From the NCBI GenBank assembly GCA_903789505.1, contig CAIFEU010000070.1, positions 1 to 13,527 on the forward strand: 13,527 nt of DNA, written 5' to 3'. Of this stretch, positions 6,504-13,520 are shown one piece after another. Source of the stretch: an uncultured Coriobacteriales bacterium. Its GTDB lineage: Bacteria; Actinomycetota; Coriobacteriia; Coriobacteriales; UMGS124. Every line of letters starts with the position of its first letter. The stretch's first letter is position 1. The translations under genes and the position numbers were made by a program. The notes beneath the pieces are model-generated. The model made no database searches. It had not been told where the DNA came from and worked only from the letters and a program-made list of their open reading frames with translations.

Positions 6504-7625
6504 TCAGCCAGGAAGGACGACCAGCTCGTGCGAGGACTGGGTGAAGGGCTCGTAGCCGTCGGCCGTGATGACGCCGAAGTCCTCCAGCCGCACGCCGCCG
6601 ACGCCGGGCAGGTAGACGCCGGGCTCGACGGTCACGACGTTGCCGGGGACGAGCACGTGGCCGTCGCGCGCCGAGAAGCGCGGTTCCTCGTGGATGTCGA
6701 TACCGACGCCGTGCCCCAGGCCGTGCCCGAAGCAGTCGCCGTAGCCCGCGTCGGAGATCATCCTTACGGCAAGCTCGTGCACCTGCCTGCCGAGCAGACC
6801 CGGCTTGGCGTACGCCTCGCAGGCCTCGTTGACGCTGCGGACGAGGTCATAGATCTCGCGCTGCTGCCGGCTCGGCTCACCCACGCAGACGGTGCGCGTC
6901 ATGTCGCTGCGGTAGTCTCCCAGCGCCGCGCCGAAGTCCATCAGGACGAAGTCGCCGCTCTCCACGACACGCGCGCCGGGCTTGGCGTGCGGGTTGGCGG
7001 AGTTGGGGCCGCTCGCGACGATGGAGTCGAACGCGAGGGCGTCGGCCCCGTTGGAGAGCATGAAGTTGTCGAGCTCCGCGCGCAGCTGCATCTCGGTGAG
7101 ACCGGGACGTATGACCTCGCACATGTGGGAGAAGGCCCTGTCGGTGACCGCCTGGGCGGCGCGCATCGCGGCAATCTCGTCGTCATCCTTGACCGAGCGC
7201 GCCTCGACGATGTCCCCGTGCATGCGCGGCATCGCGCACGCCAGGGAGGCGTCGGACAGCGCGCGGCACAGACGCTCGTAAAAGGCAAGCGTGAGCGTGT
7301 CCTCGACCGCAAGGACGCGCACGCGAGCCTGACCCGCGCGCGCGGCGACCCACGAGGCGTGATCGACCGGGTCCATGTCGACCTCCCACGCGCCGTCATC
7401 GCCCAGCCTGGTCACGAACGCGTTGTAGTAGCGCGAGTCGGTGTGCAGCCAGAGGCCGTCGGAGGTGACGAAGGCGGTGTGCGCGACCTCGTCGTCCATG
7501 ACGCGCGCCGCCCCCGTGAGCCATCGGATGTCGGCGTTGTTGCGCACGACCACGGCGTCGTAGCCGCGCTGGGACATCAGATTTCGGAGCCATGCGACAT
7601 GGCGGGCTGCGGAGGCGTTCTCCAT
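6504..7625 (-). CDS. pepQ: M24-family metallopeptidase, Xaa-Pro peptidase type
   Basis: Cytoplasmic pita-bread metallopeptidase (373 residues), most likely an Xaa-Pro dipeptidase/aminopeptidase releasing N-terminal residues before proline. The creatinase-like N-terminal domain covers about 1-140. The catalytic domain carries the full dinuclear metal set: Asp230 in MDFGAALGDYRSDMTRT, Asp241 in the same motif, His305 in GHGLGHGVG, Glu334 in VTVEPGVY and Glu348 in VRLEDFG. His213 in NPHAKPG is the usual substrate-contacting histidine. I chose the ATG at 7625: GAAAGGA (7634-7640) lies 8 nt upstream, whereas the ATG at 7632-7634 abuts the same site with no spacing. It follows aroK by 66 nt on the same strand and precedes efp, the standard actinobacterial order. 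Dipeptidase versus aminopeptidase P specificity cannot be decided from sequence alone. Confidence 0.92.
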   Translation of the reverse strand: MENASAARHVAWLRNLMSQRGYDAVVVRNNADIRWLTGAARVMDDEVAHTAFVTSDGLWLHTDSRYYNAFVTRLGDDGAWEVDMDPVDHASWVAARAGQARVRVLAVEDTLTLAFYERLCRALSDASLACAMPRMHGDIVEARSVKDDDEIAAMRAAQAVTDRAFSHMCEVIRPGLTEMQLRAELDNFMLSNGADALAFDSIVASGPNSANPHAKPGARVVESGDFVLMDFGAALGDYRSDMTRTVCVGEPSRQQREIYDLVRSVNEACEAYAKPGLLGRQVHELAVRMISDAGYGDCFGHGLGHGVGIDIHEEPRFSARDGHVLVPGNVVTVEPGVYLPGVGGVRLEDFGVITADGYEPFTQSSHELVVLPG

Positions 7626-7691
7626 CGTATGCATCCTTTCTCGGAACGGTGTTGTGCGATCAGGCGCGCGTCGCGCGCAGGGGTCGAGGCA

Positions 7692-8285
7692 TCAGAGGAG
7701 CCCGACCTCGTAGAGGCGTTCGCCCACAGTATAGGCGACGTCACGAAACGACATGCCGCGTATGTCGACGCAGAGGTCGGCGGCGGCGGCGTACAAGGGG
7801 AGCCTGTGGTCGAGCAGACGCCGCGCCTGTTCGTAGGTGCCCAGGTCGGGCCTGATCTCGGGATGCGTGATGTGCGCAAGCGCGCCGTCCAGGTCGATGT
7901 CGAGAAACACGATCGTGCCCATCGAGCGCATGAGCTCGACGCTCTCCTCGCGCTCGATGATGCCGCCTCCGCAGCTCACAAGGCAGCTCTTCTCGTTGCG
8001 AAGCGACATCAGCGCGCGCACCTCGAGATCCCTGAAGCCGTCCTCGCCCAGCTGGCTGAACAGCTCCGCGACGCTCGCGTGCTCGTGATGGACGACCATC
8101 CTGTCGGTGTCGAGGTGCCGCCGGTTGAACAGCTCGCCGAGGTTGCGCGCGAGCGTCGACTTGCCCGCCCCCAGAAACCCTATGAAAAAGATGTGGTCGC
8201 ACCCCAGATGGTGCGCGTATCCTTCGTCGTCAAGCTCCGACTCGTTCGCCGGCGTCATGACGGCGCGAGAGGCTCCTTCTTCCAT
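7692..8285 (-). CDS. aroK: Shikimate kinase
   Basis: Cytosolic P-loop kinase phosphorylating the 3-hydroxyl of shikimate with ATP, the fifth step toward chorismate. The Walker A motif GFLGAGKST is at 36-44 (numbering from the chosen start). Shikimate-binding elements are DTD (59-61), Arg85 in FRDLE, GGG at 106-108, and Arg161 in RLPLY. The lid arginine is Arg145 in RPDL. The core is complete. The start is uncertain: ATG 8285 has GCAGG at 8-nt spacing and gives 197 residues; ATG 8258 would give 188; ATG 8333 and GTG 8357 are longer in-frame options. About 27 residues precede the first strand, slightly more than usual. No other shikimate-pathway gene is in the window, although aroE, aroC and aroB normally neighbour it in related actinobacteria. 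Confidence 0.93.
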   Translation of the reverse strand: MEEGASRAVMTPANESELDDEGYAHHLGCDHIFFIGFLGAGKSTLARNLGELFNRRHLDTDRMVVHHEHASVAELFSQLGEDGFRDLEVRALMSLRNEKSCLVSCGGGIIEREESVELMRSMGTIVFLDIDLDGALAHITHPEIRPDLGTYEQARRLLDHRLPLYAAAADLCVDIRGMSFRDVAYTVGERLYEVGLL

Positions 8286-8311
8286 ACCAAAGACCTGCCC
8301 GATACAACCAG

Positions 8312-8328
8312 TAACGCTCCTCGCGTTA
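8312..8328 (-). repeat. Perfect 6-bp inverted repeat with GAGGA loop in the aroK leader
   Basis: TAACGC (8312-8317) and GCGTTA (8323-8328) are perfect complements around a 5-nt loop. On the minus (mRNA) strand the loop reads GAGGA, a Shine-Dalgarno-like string presented at the tip. It is 27 nt upstream of the favoured aroK start and would lie within the coding region if aroK started at 8333 or 8357. Structure is visible; function is unknown. Confidence 0.4.
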
Positions 8329-8340
8329 TCCATGCCCGTT

Positions 8341-8368
8341 ACGTGTGATGGTATCACCTGACGTGTGA
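8341..8368. promoter_or_regulatory. Candidate operator upstream of aroK
   Basis: ACGTGTGA occurs twice, at 8341-8348 and 8361-8368, exactly 20 nt apart (about two helical turns). A palindrome GTGAT-GGT-ATCAC (8345-8357) lies within the first copy and the spacer. It lies 56-83 nt upstream of the favoured aroK start and 70-95 nt downstream of the prepilin peptidase stop, where a promoter operator would be expected. A TATGAT-like string on the minus strand follows the second copy on the upstream side. No regulator family can be named from this. Confidence 0.35.
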
Positions 8369-8428
8369 ATCATACCCACAACCTCACATTCGCTCACGTC
8401 GGCAATCGATTGTTCATCAGCGGGAAAG

Positions 8429-8445
8429 GCTCGCCTCAGGCGAGC
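8429..8445 (-). terminator. Hairpin over the prepilin peptidase stop codon
   Basis: GCTCGCC (8429-8435) and GGCGAGC (8439-8445) form a perfect 7-bp stem. The 3-nt loop is the TGA stop codon of the upstream gene. On the minus strand the stem is followed by CTTTCCCG, so intrinsic termination would be weak. The rest of the gap to aroK (8286-8428) holds the repeat structures listed separately and no gene. Confidence 0.4.
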
Positions 8446-8996
8446 GCGGCGAGGGCGGACCCGGCGCAGGTCACAACCATCGCCAGGCAAAGGTACGGAC
8501 CGAACGCGAAGGTCCTGCGCCGGCGGGGGACCTCGACGGCGAGCGCCAGCAGGCATGAGAGCAGTACGGCCACGATGACGCTCGACCCCAGCACGAGCGC
8601 GAACGCCGCGATGAGCTTGACGTCGCCGAACCCGATTCCCTGGCCTCCGCGCAGCCGCCGCCGCAGCGTCTCGCAGGTGCCCAGGGCTGCCATGGTCCCC
8701 GCGCACCAGCAGACGCGCAGCGCGGGCGGCTCCCGGCACAGCAGGTCCGAGCCCAGCAGGGCGACGCCGCATAGCGCCACGACGCCCACCAGCGCATTGG
8801 GCAGCCTGCGCGTGCGCGCATCCACCAGGCCAAGGACGATGCAGGAGACGAGCAGCGAGGCGAGCGCGAGGGCAAGCACGGGGCCAGGAGGAGCCCCGAT
8901 GGTCAGGCCGTCGTAAGACGAGGGCGCCGCCCGCCCCGCCAGCGACGCCTGGGCTGTCAGGCGTGCCCCTGCGAGGGCGAGCGGCGCCACGGTCAT
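8436..8996 (-). CDS. Minimal type IV prepilin peptidase (A24 family)
   Basis: Membrane aspartic protease of the A24 family that cleaves class III leader peptides of type IV prepilin-like proteins at the cytoplasmic face. The two catalytic aspartates are visible: Asp59 in LVDARTRRLPN and Asp125 in GFGDVKL. FAFGPYL (about 163-169) matches the conserved segment before the last helix. About five to six hydrophobic segments follow residue 40. The N-terminal methyltransferase domain with its cysteine pairs is absent, so this is the short CpaA/archaeal-like form. The start is uncertain: I use ATG 8996 (186 residues), but it has only a poor ribosome site. GTG 9047 or GTG 9092, the latter directly after the mltG stop with AGGGG in front, are alternatives. 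No pilin or assembly ATPase gene is in the window. A prepilin-peptidase-like gene also sits in the aro cluster of mycobacteria. Confidence 0.87.
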   Translation of the reverse strand: MTVAPLALAGARLTAQASLAGRAAPSSYDGLTIGAPPGPVLALALASLLVSCIVLGLVDARTRRLPNALVGVVALCGVALLGSDLLCREPPALRVCWCAGTMAALGTCETLRRRLRGGQGIGFGDVKLIAAFALVLGSSVIVAVLLSCLLALAVEVPRRRRTFAFGPYLCLAMVVTCAGSALAALA

Positions 8997-9092
8997 GGCA
9001 CGTCCGTCGCTGCCGCGCGCCGTCCACCCGGGACGCGCGCAAACCACGTCATGCGTCGGTCCTCTCCCCGGAACGTGCCGGCAGCCCAGCAC

Positions 9093-10352
9093 CTACCCCT
9101 GCTGGGCCGTCGCCGCATCCACGGCGGTCTGGTCGGTCTCGGCTGGGGCATCGGCCTGAGCGCCGGTGTCTGCCGCCGTCTGCTGGGCGTAGATCGCCTC
9201 GTTATACGCCTCGCGTGCAACCTCGAAGTCGGCGTCCGTCTCGCAGAACACGTGGGTGCCATCGAGCGCGGAGGATGCGACGTAGTAGTAATAGCTTGTC
9301 TGGGCGGCGTTCAGCACCGCGTTGATCGAGTCGAGCGAGGGCGAGCAGATGGGCCCCGGAGGCAGCCCGAGGTTGGTGTAGGTGTTGTATGGGGAGTCGA
9401 CCGTGAGGTCTTGCTCGGTCAGCAGGTCGTACTTGCCGAGCGCATAGGCGATCGTCGCGTCGATCTGCAGGTAGGTGCCCGCATTCAGGCGGTTGAACAT
9501 GACCGAGGCGATCGTGGGACGCTCCGAGGAGACCGCCGACTCCTTCTCGATCATCGACGCCATGACGACGACCTGGTACTCGGTCAGGGAGGTGCCGCCC
9601 TGCGTCGCCTTGGTGAAGTCGAGCGTGGAGGTCACGCTGGCGTACTCGTTGAGCATCGCACGGATGACGGTGTCGGCGGTGGCGTCGGAGCCGAACTCGT
9701 AGGTCTCGGGGAACAGGAATCCCTCCAGAGAGTCGTCGTACGCGCCGGACAGGAACGGGAAGTCGGTGACGTAGTTGGACGCCTTCGCCTGACTGAGGAA
9801 GGTGTCCTGGGGTATGCCGAGGACGTCCTGGACGCGCGCGGCGGTCTGGGCGACCGTGTAGCCCTCGGGAATCGTCAGCGAGACGCCGTCGGGACCCTTG
9901 AGAATCTCGTCGAGCGCGGCGGACGCGGTCATGCCCGTCGTCATCTGGTAGGTGCCGCTGTGCAGCTTGCCGTCGGCGTTTGCGGCGGAGATTGCGCTCA
10001 TGAACTCGGTGGTACTGCTGATGACGCCGGCGTCCTGCAGGCGCTGGGCGATGTCGCCGTCGCCAGCGCCCGAGGGAATCGTCACCGTGACCGCCGTGCC
10101 GTCGGCGACGGTGTCGCTTGACTGGTTGAAGTTGTGGAACAGCACGAGCGCCAGCACCGCCACCGCGACGACCGCGACAACGGAGACCGTGAGCGCCATG
10201 ACGTGGCGTTTGCGGGTGTTCTTGGGCTTGAGCTTGCTCGCCGCGGGCTCGAGAGACTCGTAATGGTTGATGCCCGTCGCACCGCTGGCGAACTGCTCGC
10301 TGCTTGGCTCGGGATCGCGCAGATCCTGAGTGTCGAACGGCTTGAGACTCAT
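9093..10352 (-). CDS. mltG: Endolytic transglycosylase MltG (YceG-like)
   Basis: Membrane-anchored endolytic murein transglycosylase that cuts nascent glycan strands and so sets their length. It has 419 residues. A Lys/Arg-rich cytoplasmic tail of about 50 residues precedes one transmembrane helix (about 52-72). A LysM-like region (about 85-165) follows, then the catalytic domain. LEGFLFPETY is at 209-218, and the catalytic Glu269 is in MASMIEKESAVSSERP with ASVMFNRL after it. SPYNTYTNLGLPPGPI (320-335) and DGTHVF (364-369) complete the family pattern. The last 30 residues are Ala/Gln/Asp/Thr-rich and probably disordered outside the membrane. The ATG at 10352 has GGAGGA (10356-10361) in front and overlaps the ruvX stop as ATGA, so the two genes are translationally coupled. 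Confidence 0.95.
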   Translation of the reverse strand: MSLKPFDTQDLRDPEPSSEQFASGATGINHYESLEPAASKLKPKNTRKRHVMALTVSVVAVVAVAVLALVLFHNFNQSSDTVADGTAVTVTIPSGAGDGDIAQRLQDAGVISSTTEFMSAISAANADGKLHSGTYQMTTGMTASAALDEILKGPDGVSLTIPEGYTVAQTAARVQDVLGIPQDTFLSQAKASNYVTDFPFLSGAYDDSLEGFLFPETYEFGSDATADTVIRAMLNEYASVTSTLDFTKATQGGTSLTEYQVVVMASMIEKESAVSSERPTIASVMFNRLNAGTYLQIDATIAYALGKYDLLTEQDLTVDSPYNTYTNLGLPPGPICSPSLDSINAVLNAAQTSYYYYVASSALDGTHVFCETDADFEVAREAYNEAIYAQQTAADTGAQADAPAETDQTAVDAATAQQG

Positions 10353-10780
10353 GCGTCCTCCGACGAAACGCTGGCTCGGCTCTCGAGCCAGGACTGCAGG
10401 AACAGGGATGCCGCGACGGAGTCGAGCTTCCCGCGCATCTGACGCTCGCTCATCCCCTGCTCATGCATGATACGCTTAGCCTGCGCAGAAGATAGGCGCT
10501 CGTCGACGAATGCGAGCTCGATGCCCGTGGACGCGGAGACCTTGCGGGCTATCGCCTCGACCCTCTCCGCCTGCTTGCCCCGCTCGCCGGCCATCGTAAG
10601 CGGAAGCCCCGAGAGCAGCAGCTGCGGCTCGTAATCCTCCAAAAGCTGAAGGAACGGGCGAGCCAGGCCCTCAACCTGGTCTGCGGGGAGCACCTTGAGC
10701 GGGACGGCGACGAGGTGCTCGGTGTCGCCGAAGGCGCACCCCACCCTCCTCTCGCCGATGTCCAGCGCGAGAACCCTCAC
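10349..10780 (-). CDS. ruvX: RuvX/YqgF Holliday-junction resolvase-like protein
   Basis: RNase H-fold protein of the YqgF family, proposed to resolve Holliday junctions and, in E. coli, required for 5' maturation of 16S pre-rRNA. It has 143 residues, the normal family size. Acidic active-site residues are Asp7 in LALDIGERRVG, the acidic DER of VDERLSSAQA (93-95), and Asp120 in KLDSVAA. LSGLPL (56-61) matches the conserved strand before the helix. I chose the GTG at 10780: a purine-rich GGAGGAGAGGGGG run lies just upstream and the product begins at the first strand. The frame is open to a GTG at 10810, but the extra ten residues would be encoded by the ribosome-binding region itself. It overlaps mltG by 4 nt and follows alaS, the conserved alaS-ruvX pairing. 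Confidence 0.93.
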   Translation of the reverse strand: MRVLALDIGERRVGCAFGDTEHLVAVPLKVLPADQVEGLARPFLQLLEDYEPQLLLSGLPLTMAGERGKQAERVEAIARKVSASTGIELAFVDERLSSAQAKRIMHEQGMSERQMRGKLDSVAASLFLQSWLESRASVSSEDA

Positions 10781-10817
10781 GCCGCCCCCTCTCCTCCGAT
10801 GCGTAAACACGAACGCG

Positions 10818-10855
10818 CGCCCGCCGCCGGCGCAGACGCGTGACGGCGGCGGGCG
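10818..10855 (-). terminator. GC-rich hairpin between alaS and ruvX
   Basis: A perfect 12-bp stem pairs positions 10818-10829 with 10844-10855 (GCCCGCCGCCG with CGGCGGCGGGC plus one flanking pair) around a 14-nt loop. On the minus strand it is followed by GCGCGTTCGTGTTTACG, with no clean T run. It may be a weak terminator or a processing hairpin that sets the relative output of alaS and the downstream genes. Confidence 0.45.
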
Positions 10856-10884
10856 TCAGGCTCCCCGTGCGAGCGGCTTCGAAA

Positions 10885-13512
10885 CTAGTTCGCCAGCTCC
10901 GCGCGAGCTGCCTGCAGGGCGGCGTCGAGGCCGGCGGCGTCACTGCCGCCCGCCTGCGCCATCTGCGGGCGACCGCCGCCACCACCGTGAATCCTCGGTG
11001 CGATGGACTTGATGAGCTTACCGGCATGGAAGCCGGCGGCGACCGCCTCGTCGGTGCCTGCGGCGAGCAGCAGCGGGGAGCCGGACGGGCTCACGGTGCC
11101 CAGGACGCAGGCGCCCGGAGCGGAGAGCCGCTCGCGAATCAGGTCCCACTCGCCGCGCAGCCCCTCGGCGTCGAGCCCGTCGACGCGCGCGACGACCAGC
11201 GGGAACCCGGCGTCGATGACGTCGTCGAGCAGCGCGGAGGCCTTCTGCGCGGCGTCCGCGCGCCGGGCGCGCCGGGCGTCCTCCTCGTACTTCCTGACGC
11301 TCTCCTGCAAATCGGCGACCTTCTTCGCCGCGTCGCGCACCGGGACCCTGAGCTCGTCGGCGATGCTGCGCAGCTCGGACTGCTGCCCGTCGAGGAATGC
11401 GAGCGCGTCGAAGCTCGTGACGGCCTCAATGCGGCGCGTGTTCGCCGCGGCGGAGCCCTCCGAGACGACCTTGAGCAGGCCGATCTCGCTCGTGCGGCTC
11501 ACGTGCGTGCCGCCGCACAGCTCGCGGGAGAAGCCCTTCACGTCAACCACGCGGACGACGTCGCCGTACTTCTCGCCGAACAGAGCCATCGCGCCCGAGG
11601 CGCGCGCCTCGTCGATGCCGCACACGCGCGTCGTGACCGGCAGGTTGCGCATGATGACGTCGTTGCAGATGCGCTCGACCTCGGAGATCTCGTCGGGGGT
11701 CATCGCCTGGAAGTGCGTGAAGTCAAAGCGCAGCCGGTCGGGTTCGACCAGAGAGCCCGCCTGGTTGACGTGGGTTCCCAGGACCTGGCGCAGCGCCGCC
11801 TGCAGGATGTGCGTGGCGGTGTGGTTGCGGCGGATGCGCTCGCGGCGGGCAACGTCAATCTGCGCGACGACCTGCGCGCCGGCCTCGACGGTGCCGGAGA
11901 CGACCCTGCAGTGGTGAACGCTCAGCACGCGCTCGGCGCGCGTCGTGTCGAGGACCTGAAGCTCGAAGCTCCCGTCGGACGCACGGATGGTGCCGGTATC
12001 GCCCACCTGCCCGCCCATCTCGGCATAGAACGGGGTCTGCTCGAGCAGGGCGTCGACCTCGTCGCCCTGCGCAGCGCTGTCGACGGCGGCGTCGCCGCGC
12101 ACCAGGGCGCGCACGATGGTCTCGCAGGAATCCTGGTCGTACCCGACGAACTCCTCTGACTTGAACTTGTCCGCAAGGGCAACCCAGACCGTGTCGAACT
12201 TCCCCCACACGACGTCCTTGACCTGGGCGCGAGCGCGGGAGCGCTGCTCGTCCATCGCAGCGTCGAAGCCCGCCTGGTCGACGCCGTGGCCGGCCTCGGC
12301 AGCGGCCTCGACCGTGAGGTCGAACGGGAAGCCGAACGTGTCGTGCAGGCGGAACGCCGTGGCGCCGTCAAGCTGCTCGCCGGGCGCGAGCGCGTCGAGC
12401 GCCTCCTGCAGGTAAGCCTTGCCCGTCCGCAGCGTCGCCGAGAAGCGGTCCTCCTCCGCCTTGGCGATGCGGTGGATGAGCTCGGAGTTCTCGACGATCT
12501 CGGGGTATGCGCCGCCCATCACGTCGACGACCTCGTCGATGTAGGCGCCCATGAAGCTGCCCTGGATGCCGAGCATGCGACCGTGGTAGATCGCACGGCG
12601 CAGCAGGCGGCGCAGGACGTAGCCGCGCCCCTCGTTGGAAGGCAGAATCCCGTCGCCGATCATGAACGTGACGGCGCGAGCGTGGTCGGCGAGGATGCGC
12701 AGCGACGAGTCGACCTTGGGGTCGGCGTTGTAGGTCACGCCGGCAAGGCGCTCCCCCACTTCGATCAGGCCCGACATGATGTCACCGTCGTAGTTGGTCG
12801 ACTTTCCCTGCATGATGGCCGAGATGCGCTCCAGGCCCATGCCGGTGTCGATGTTGCGGTGGGGCAGGTCGAGGAGGGTTCCGTCCTCCTGGCGGTCGTA
12901 CTGGGTGAACACCAGGTTCCAGAACTCCAGGAAGCGGTCGCAGTCGCATCCCGGGTGGCAGTCGGGCCTGCCGCAGCCGACCTCGGGCCCCTGGTCGTAG
13001 TAGATCTCGGAGCACGGGCCGCACGGTCCGGTGGGTCCGGCTGCCCAGAAGTTGTCGTCGGCGCCCAGGCGGGAGATGTGGTCGGCGGGGACGCCAATCT
13101 CGCGCCAGATGTCGAAGCCCTCGTCGTCCTCGGTGTAGACGGTGAAGTACAGCTTGTCGAGCGGGAGCCCCAGGTACTGCGGGCTCGTCACGAACTCGAA
13201 CGCCCACTGGCACGCCTGCTTCTTGGTGTAGCCGCCGAAGGAGAAGTTGCCGAGCATCTCGAAGAACGACAGGTGGCGGCCGTCATGCCCGATGTTCTCG
13301 ATGTCGTTGGTGCGCAGGCACTTCTGGCACGAGCAGGCGCCGATCTCCTCCATCGTCTTCTTGCCGAGGTAGTACTGCTTGAACTGGTTCATGCCGGCGT
13401 TCGCGAGCAGCAGCGACGGGTCGTCAGGAATCAGGGAGGACGACGGGAAGCGACGGCACCCCTTCTCCTCGAAGAACCTGAGGAATGACTCGCGAATCTC
13501 AGCCGTCTTCAC
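10885..13512 (-). CDS. alaS: Alanyl-tRNA synthetase
   Basis: Class II aminoacyl-tRNA synthetase charging tRNA-Ala in the cytoplasm. It has 875 residues, full length for the family. Class II motif 1 lies near the N terminus and the catalytic core covers about 1-240, including FFEMLGNFSFGGY (83-95) and DTGMGLERI (222-230). A Cys-rich stretch with Cys180, 185, 189 and 191 precedes DRFLEFWNLVF, a common feature in this branch. The editing domain carries the zinc ligands HTATH (564-568) and CGGTH (666-670), so it should clear mischarged Ser- and Gly-tRNA-Ala. A coiled-coil-like segment (about 710-760) leads to the C-Ala domain with GGGGGRPQMAQAGG (843-856). The start is GTG at 13512 with AAGGAG at the window edge, 9 nt upstream. 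It heads the minus-strand run alaS-ruvX-mltG. Confidence 0.97.
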   Translation of the reverse strand: MKTAEIRESFLRFFEEKGCRRFPSSSLIPDDPSLLLANAGMNQFKQYYLGKKTMEEIGACSCQKCLRTNDIENIGHDGRHLSFFEMLGNFSFGGYTKKQACQWAFEFVTSPQYLGLPLDKLYFTVYTEDDEGFDIWREIGVPADHISRLGADDNFWAAGPTGPCGPCSEIYYDQGPEVGCGRPDCHPGCDCDRFLEFWNLVFTQYDRQEDGTLLDLPHRNIDTGMGLERISAIMQGKSTNYDGDIMSGLIEVGERLAGVTYNADPKVDSSLRILADHARAVTFMIGDGILPSNEGRGYVLRRLLRRAIYHGRMLGIQGSFMGAYIDEVVDVMGGAYPEIVENSELIHRIAKAEEDRFSATLRTGKAYLQEALDALAPGEQLDGATAFRLHDTFGFPFDLTVEAAAEAGHGVDQAGFDAAMDEQRSRARAQVKDVVWGKFDTVWVALADKFKSEEFVGYDQDSCETIVRALVRGDAAVDSAAQGDEVDALLEQTPFYAEMGGQVGDTGTIRASDGSFELQVLDTTRAERVLSVHHCRVVSGTVEAGAQVVAQIDVARRERIRRNHTATHILQAALRQVLGTHVNQAGSLVEPDRLRFDFTHFQAMTPDEISEVERICNDVIMRNLPVTTRVCGIDEARASGAMALFGEKYGDVVRVVDVKGFSRELCGGTHVSRTSEIGLLKVVSEGSAAANTRRIEAVTSFDALAFLDGQQSELRSIADELRVPVRDAAKKVADLQESVRKYEEDARRARRADAAQKASALLDDVIDAGFPLVVARVDGLDAEGLRGEWDLIRERLSAPGACVLGTVSPSGSPLLLAAGTDEAVAAGFHAGKLIKSIAPRIHGGGGGRPQMAQAGGSDAAGLDAALQAARAELAN

Positions 13513-13520
13513 AGAACAGC

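Noticed and set aside
6528..8348. 606-residue plus-strand open frame opposite pepQ and aroK
   Set aside because: It spans two clearly real minus-strand genes and the gap between them. Long antisense frames are common at this GC content and this one shows no domain.
8997..9092. Possible aroE remnant between mltG and the prepilin peptidase
   Set aside because: Translation of the gap in the coding frame gives no AroE-like motif. It is also too short to judge.
10840..13488. Two long plus-strand open frames (10840-12159 and 12286-13488) opposite alaS
   Set aside because: alaS is complete with all motifs in order on the minus strand. The antisense products are low-complexity Val/Arg/Ala/Asp-rich shadows.
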